A DNA stretch of 7,543 nt from Paracoccaceae bacterium (lineage in GTDB: Bacteria; Pseudomonadota; Alphaproteobacteria; Rhodobacterales; Rhodobacteraceae), in the NCBI GenBank assembly GCA_003250135.1, contig QKHF01000222.1:1-7543 (forward strand). The letters run 5' to 3'. How positions within the stretch are numbered: the first letter of the stretch is position 1; each line of letters starts with the position of its first letter. The notes beneath the pieces are model-generated. The model was not told the origin of the DNA. It did no database searches and saw only the letters and a list, made by a program, of their open reading frames with translations. Both the position numbers and the translations under genes were made by a program. Shown here one piece after another: positions 6,662 through 7,543 of the stretch.

Positions 6662-7480
6662 ATGACAGACAGCTCTGGAACCGATTGGGACGACGCATTT
6701 GATAACCCTGGCCATATCCCAGACAGCGCCTCTTACCCGCCGCGCTGGGCTCGGCGGGCGTCGGCGTATCGCGCCAGGGCCAGCCACGCTCAACTCGACA
6801 TCCCCTATGGCGTTCATTCGCGGGAGCGTTTTGACGTGTTCCACGCCGAAGCCCCCGCCAGGGGGCTCGTCGTCTATGTCCACGGAGGCTTCTGGCGGCG
6901 CTTCGACAAATCCTTCTGGTCGCATCTCGCCGAAGGACCGCGCCAACTTGGCTGGAGCGTCGCCATGCCAAGCTATCCTCTTGCTCCGGAGGCGCGCATT
7001 TCCGCGATTGCCGAGAGCATCGCAGAGGCGATCGCAACCTTGGCCCGGCGGATCGCCGGGCCCATCCGTCTTGTCGGGCACTCGGCGGGCGGCCATTTGG
7101 CGCTGAGGATGATCTCAGAGGGCGGACCGCTGGCGCCAGACGTCGCGTCGCGGATCGAACGCGTGCTCTCCATCAGCGGCGTTCATGACCTGCGGCCGCT
7201 CACGTTGACGCGTATGAACGACGACCTCAGGTTGTCGGACGAGGAGGCGCGCCGGGAAAGCGTCGTTCTGGGCGCACCCTTCCCTGGCGTCCCGGTCACG
7301 GCTTGGGTCGGCGCGATGGAGCGCCCGGAGTTCATTCGGCAATCGCGCGCTCTGATCGAGGCGTGGCGTGTGCAAGGCGCAAATATCGACCTGCACGTCG
7401 AACCGGGACGCCATCACTTCGACGTCATCGACGCGCTTGCTTCCGCTGAAACGGAAATATCCAGATGTTTGGCGCTTTAG
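6662..7480 (+). CDS. Alpha/beta hydrolase, kynurenine-formamidase-like (HGGxW type)
   Basis: This is a 272-residue cytoplasmic alpha/beta hydrolase with no signal peptide. HGGFW (74-78) is the oxyanion-hole motif HGGxW that marks the animal-type kynurenine formamidase (arylformamidase) family. GHSAGG (139-144) holds the nucleophile Ser141. His252 in RHHFDVID (250-257) is the likely catalytic base. The expected acid position, in the block VGAMERPEFIRQSR (216-229), carries Glu220 where the mouse enzyme, as I recall, has Asp. The N-terminal WDDAFDNPGHIPDS (9-22) resembles this hydrolase group. Such enzymes cleave N-formyl-aryl-amines or small esters; the usual bacterial KynB is an unrelated metal enzyme. 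The ATG at 6662 follows a GA-rich stretch (6647-6654), a modest ribosome site. The gene is divergent from the importer, so a joint role with the imported ligand is inferred. A plain carboxylesterase is the main alternative. Confidence 0.85.
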   Translation: MTDSSGTDWDDAFDNPGHIPDSASYPPRWARRASAYRARASHAQLDIPYGVHSRERFDVFHAEAPARGLVVYVHGGFWRRFDKSFWSHLAEGPRQLGWSVAMPSYPLAPEARISAIAESIAEAIATLARRIAGPIRLVGHSAGGHLALRMISEGGPLAPDVASRIERVLSISGVHDLRPLTLTRMNDDLRLSDEEARRESVVLGAPFPGVPVTAWVGAMERPEFIRQSRALIEAWRVQGANIDLHVEPGRHHFDVIDALASAETEISRCLAL

Positions 7481-7543
7481 GGTTGTAGCTTTAAGAATGC
7501 AGGAGGAAATCGCCTCCCGAAAAGATGCGCGCTGTTTGCTCAA
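7481..7543. other. Tail region after the hydrolase gene
   Basis: A weak hairpin, GGAGG (7502-7506) with CCTCC (7513-7517), follows the stop by 21 bases without a T-run. AGGAGG at 7501-7506 could be a ribosome site, but the next ATG (7525) is 18 bases away, which is too far for normal use. Whether a gene starts here cannot be judged before the window ends. Confidence 0.3.

Noticed and set aside
1..7543. CRISPR array, tRNA, insertion sequence or phage attachment site
   Set aside because: No spaced direct repeats, cloverleaf-like segment, terminal inverted repeats or transposase frames were seen.

Overview
The window is GC-rich throughout, apart from an AT-rich leader at about 90-200. Its genes carry typical proteobacterial ABC-transporter signatures, GTG as well as ATG starts, and tight stop/start overlaps. 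This suggests an alphaproteobacterium, perhaps of the Hyphomicrobiales. That placement is inferred from protein style and base composition; there is no rRNA or other marker here.

Layout. (1) 1-218 is non-coding as far as I can tell and includes the AT-rich leader of the first gene. (2) 219-656 (+) encodes a small secreted protein of unknown function with four cysteines, followed by a strong short hairpin at 674-692. (3) 873-1811 (+) encodes an auxin-efflux-carrier (AEC/MdcF-type) membrane transporter; the open frame reaches back to a TTG at 753, but homology begins at the ATG at 873. (4) 1957-6505 on the minus strand is a complete five-gene branched-chain-amino-acid-type (HAAT/LIV) ABC importer. 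In transcription order it reads substrate-binding protein, LivH-type permease, LivM-type permease, LivG-type ATPase, LivF-type ATPase. The last four genes overlap by 11, 8 and 4 bases. A 13-bp RNA hairpin (5315-5345) lies in the only gap, between the binding protein and the first permease. (5) 6506-6661 is a 156-bp divergent intergenic region with a candidate palindromic operator. (6) 6662-7480 (+) encodes an alpha/beta hydrolase with the HGGxW motif of animal-type kynurenine formamidases. (7) 7481-7543 is tail sequence with a weak hairpin.

How the genes may work together. The binding protein takes up a ligand in the periplasm, the two permeases form the channel and the two ATPases drive import. 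The divergently placed hydrolase shares the control region and may act on the imported compound. From memory, the binding protein resembles the sub-family annotated in conserved-domain collections as linked to nitrobenzoate/aromatic catabolism rather than true Leu/Ile/Val binders. Together with an arylformamidase-like hydrolase, this suggests an aromatic amide or N-formyl-aryl-amine (kynurenine/anthranilate-like) ligand. That is a hypothesis: nothing in the window proves the substrate. The AEC transporter converges on the importer operon and need not belong to it. I see no CRISPR array, tRNA, rRNA, insertion sequence or phage gene, and no clearly new type of system.
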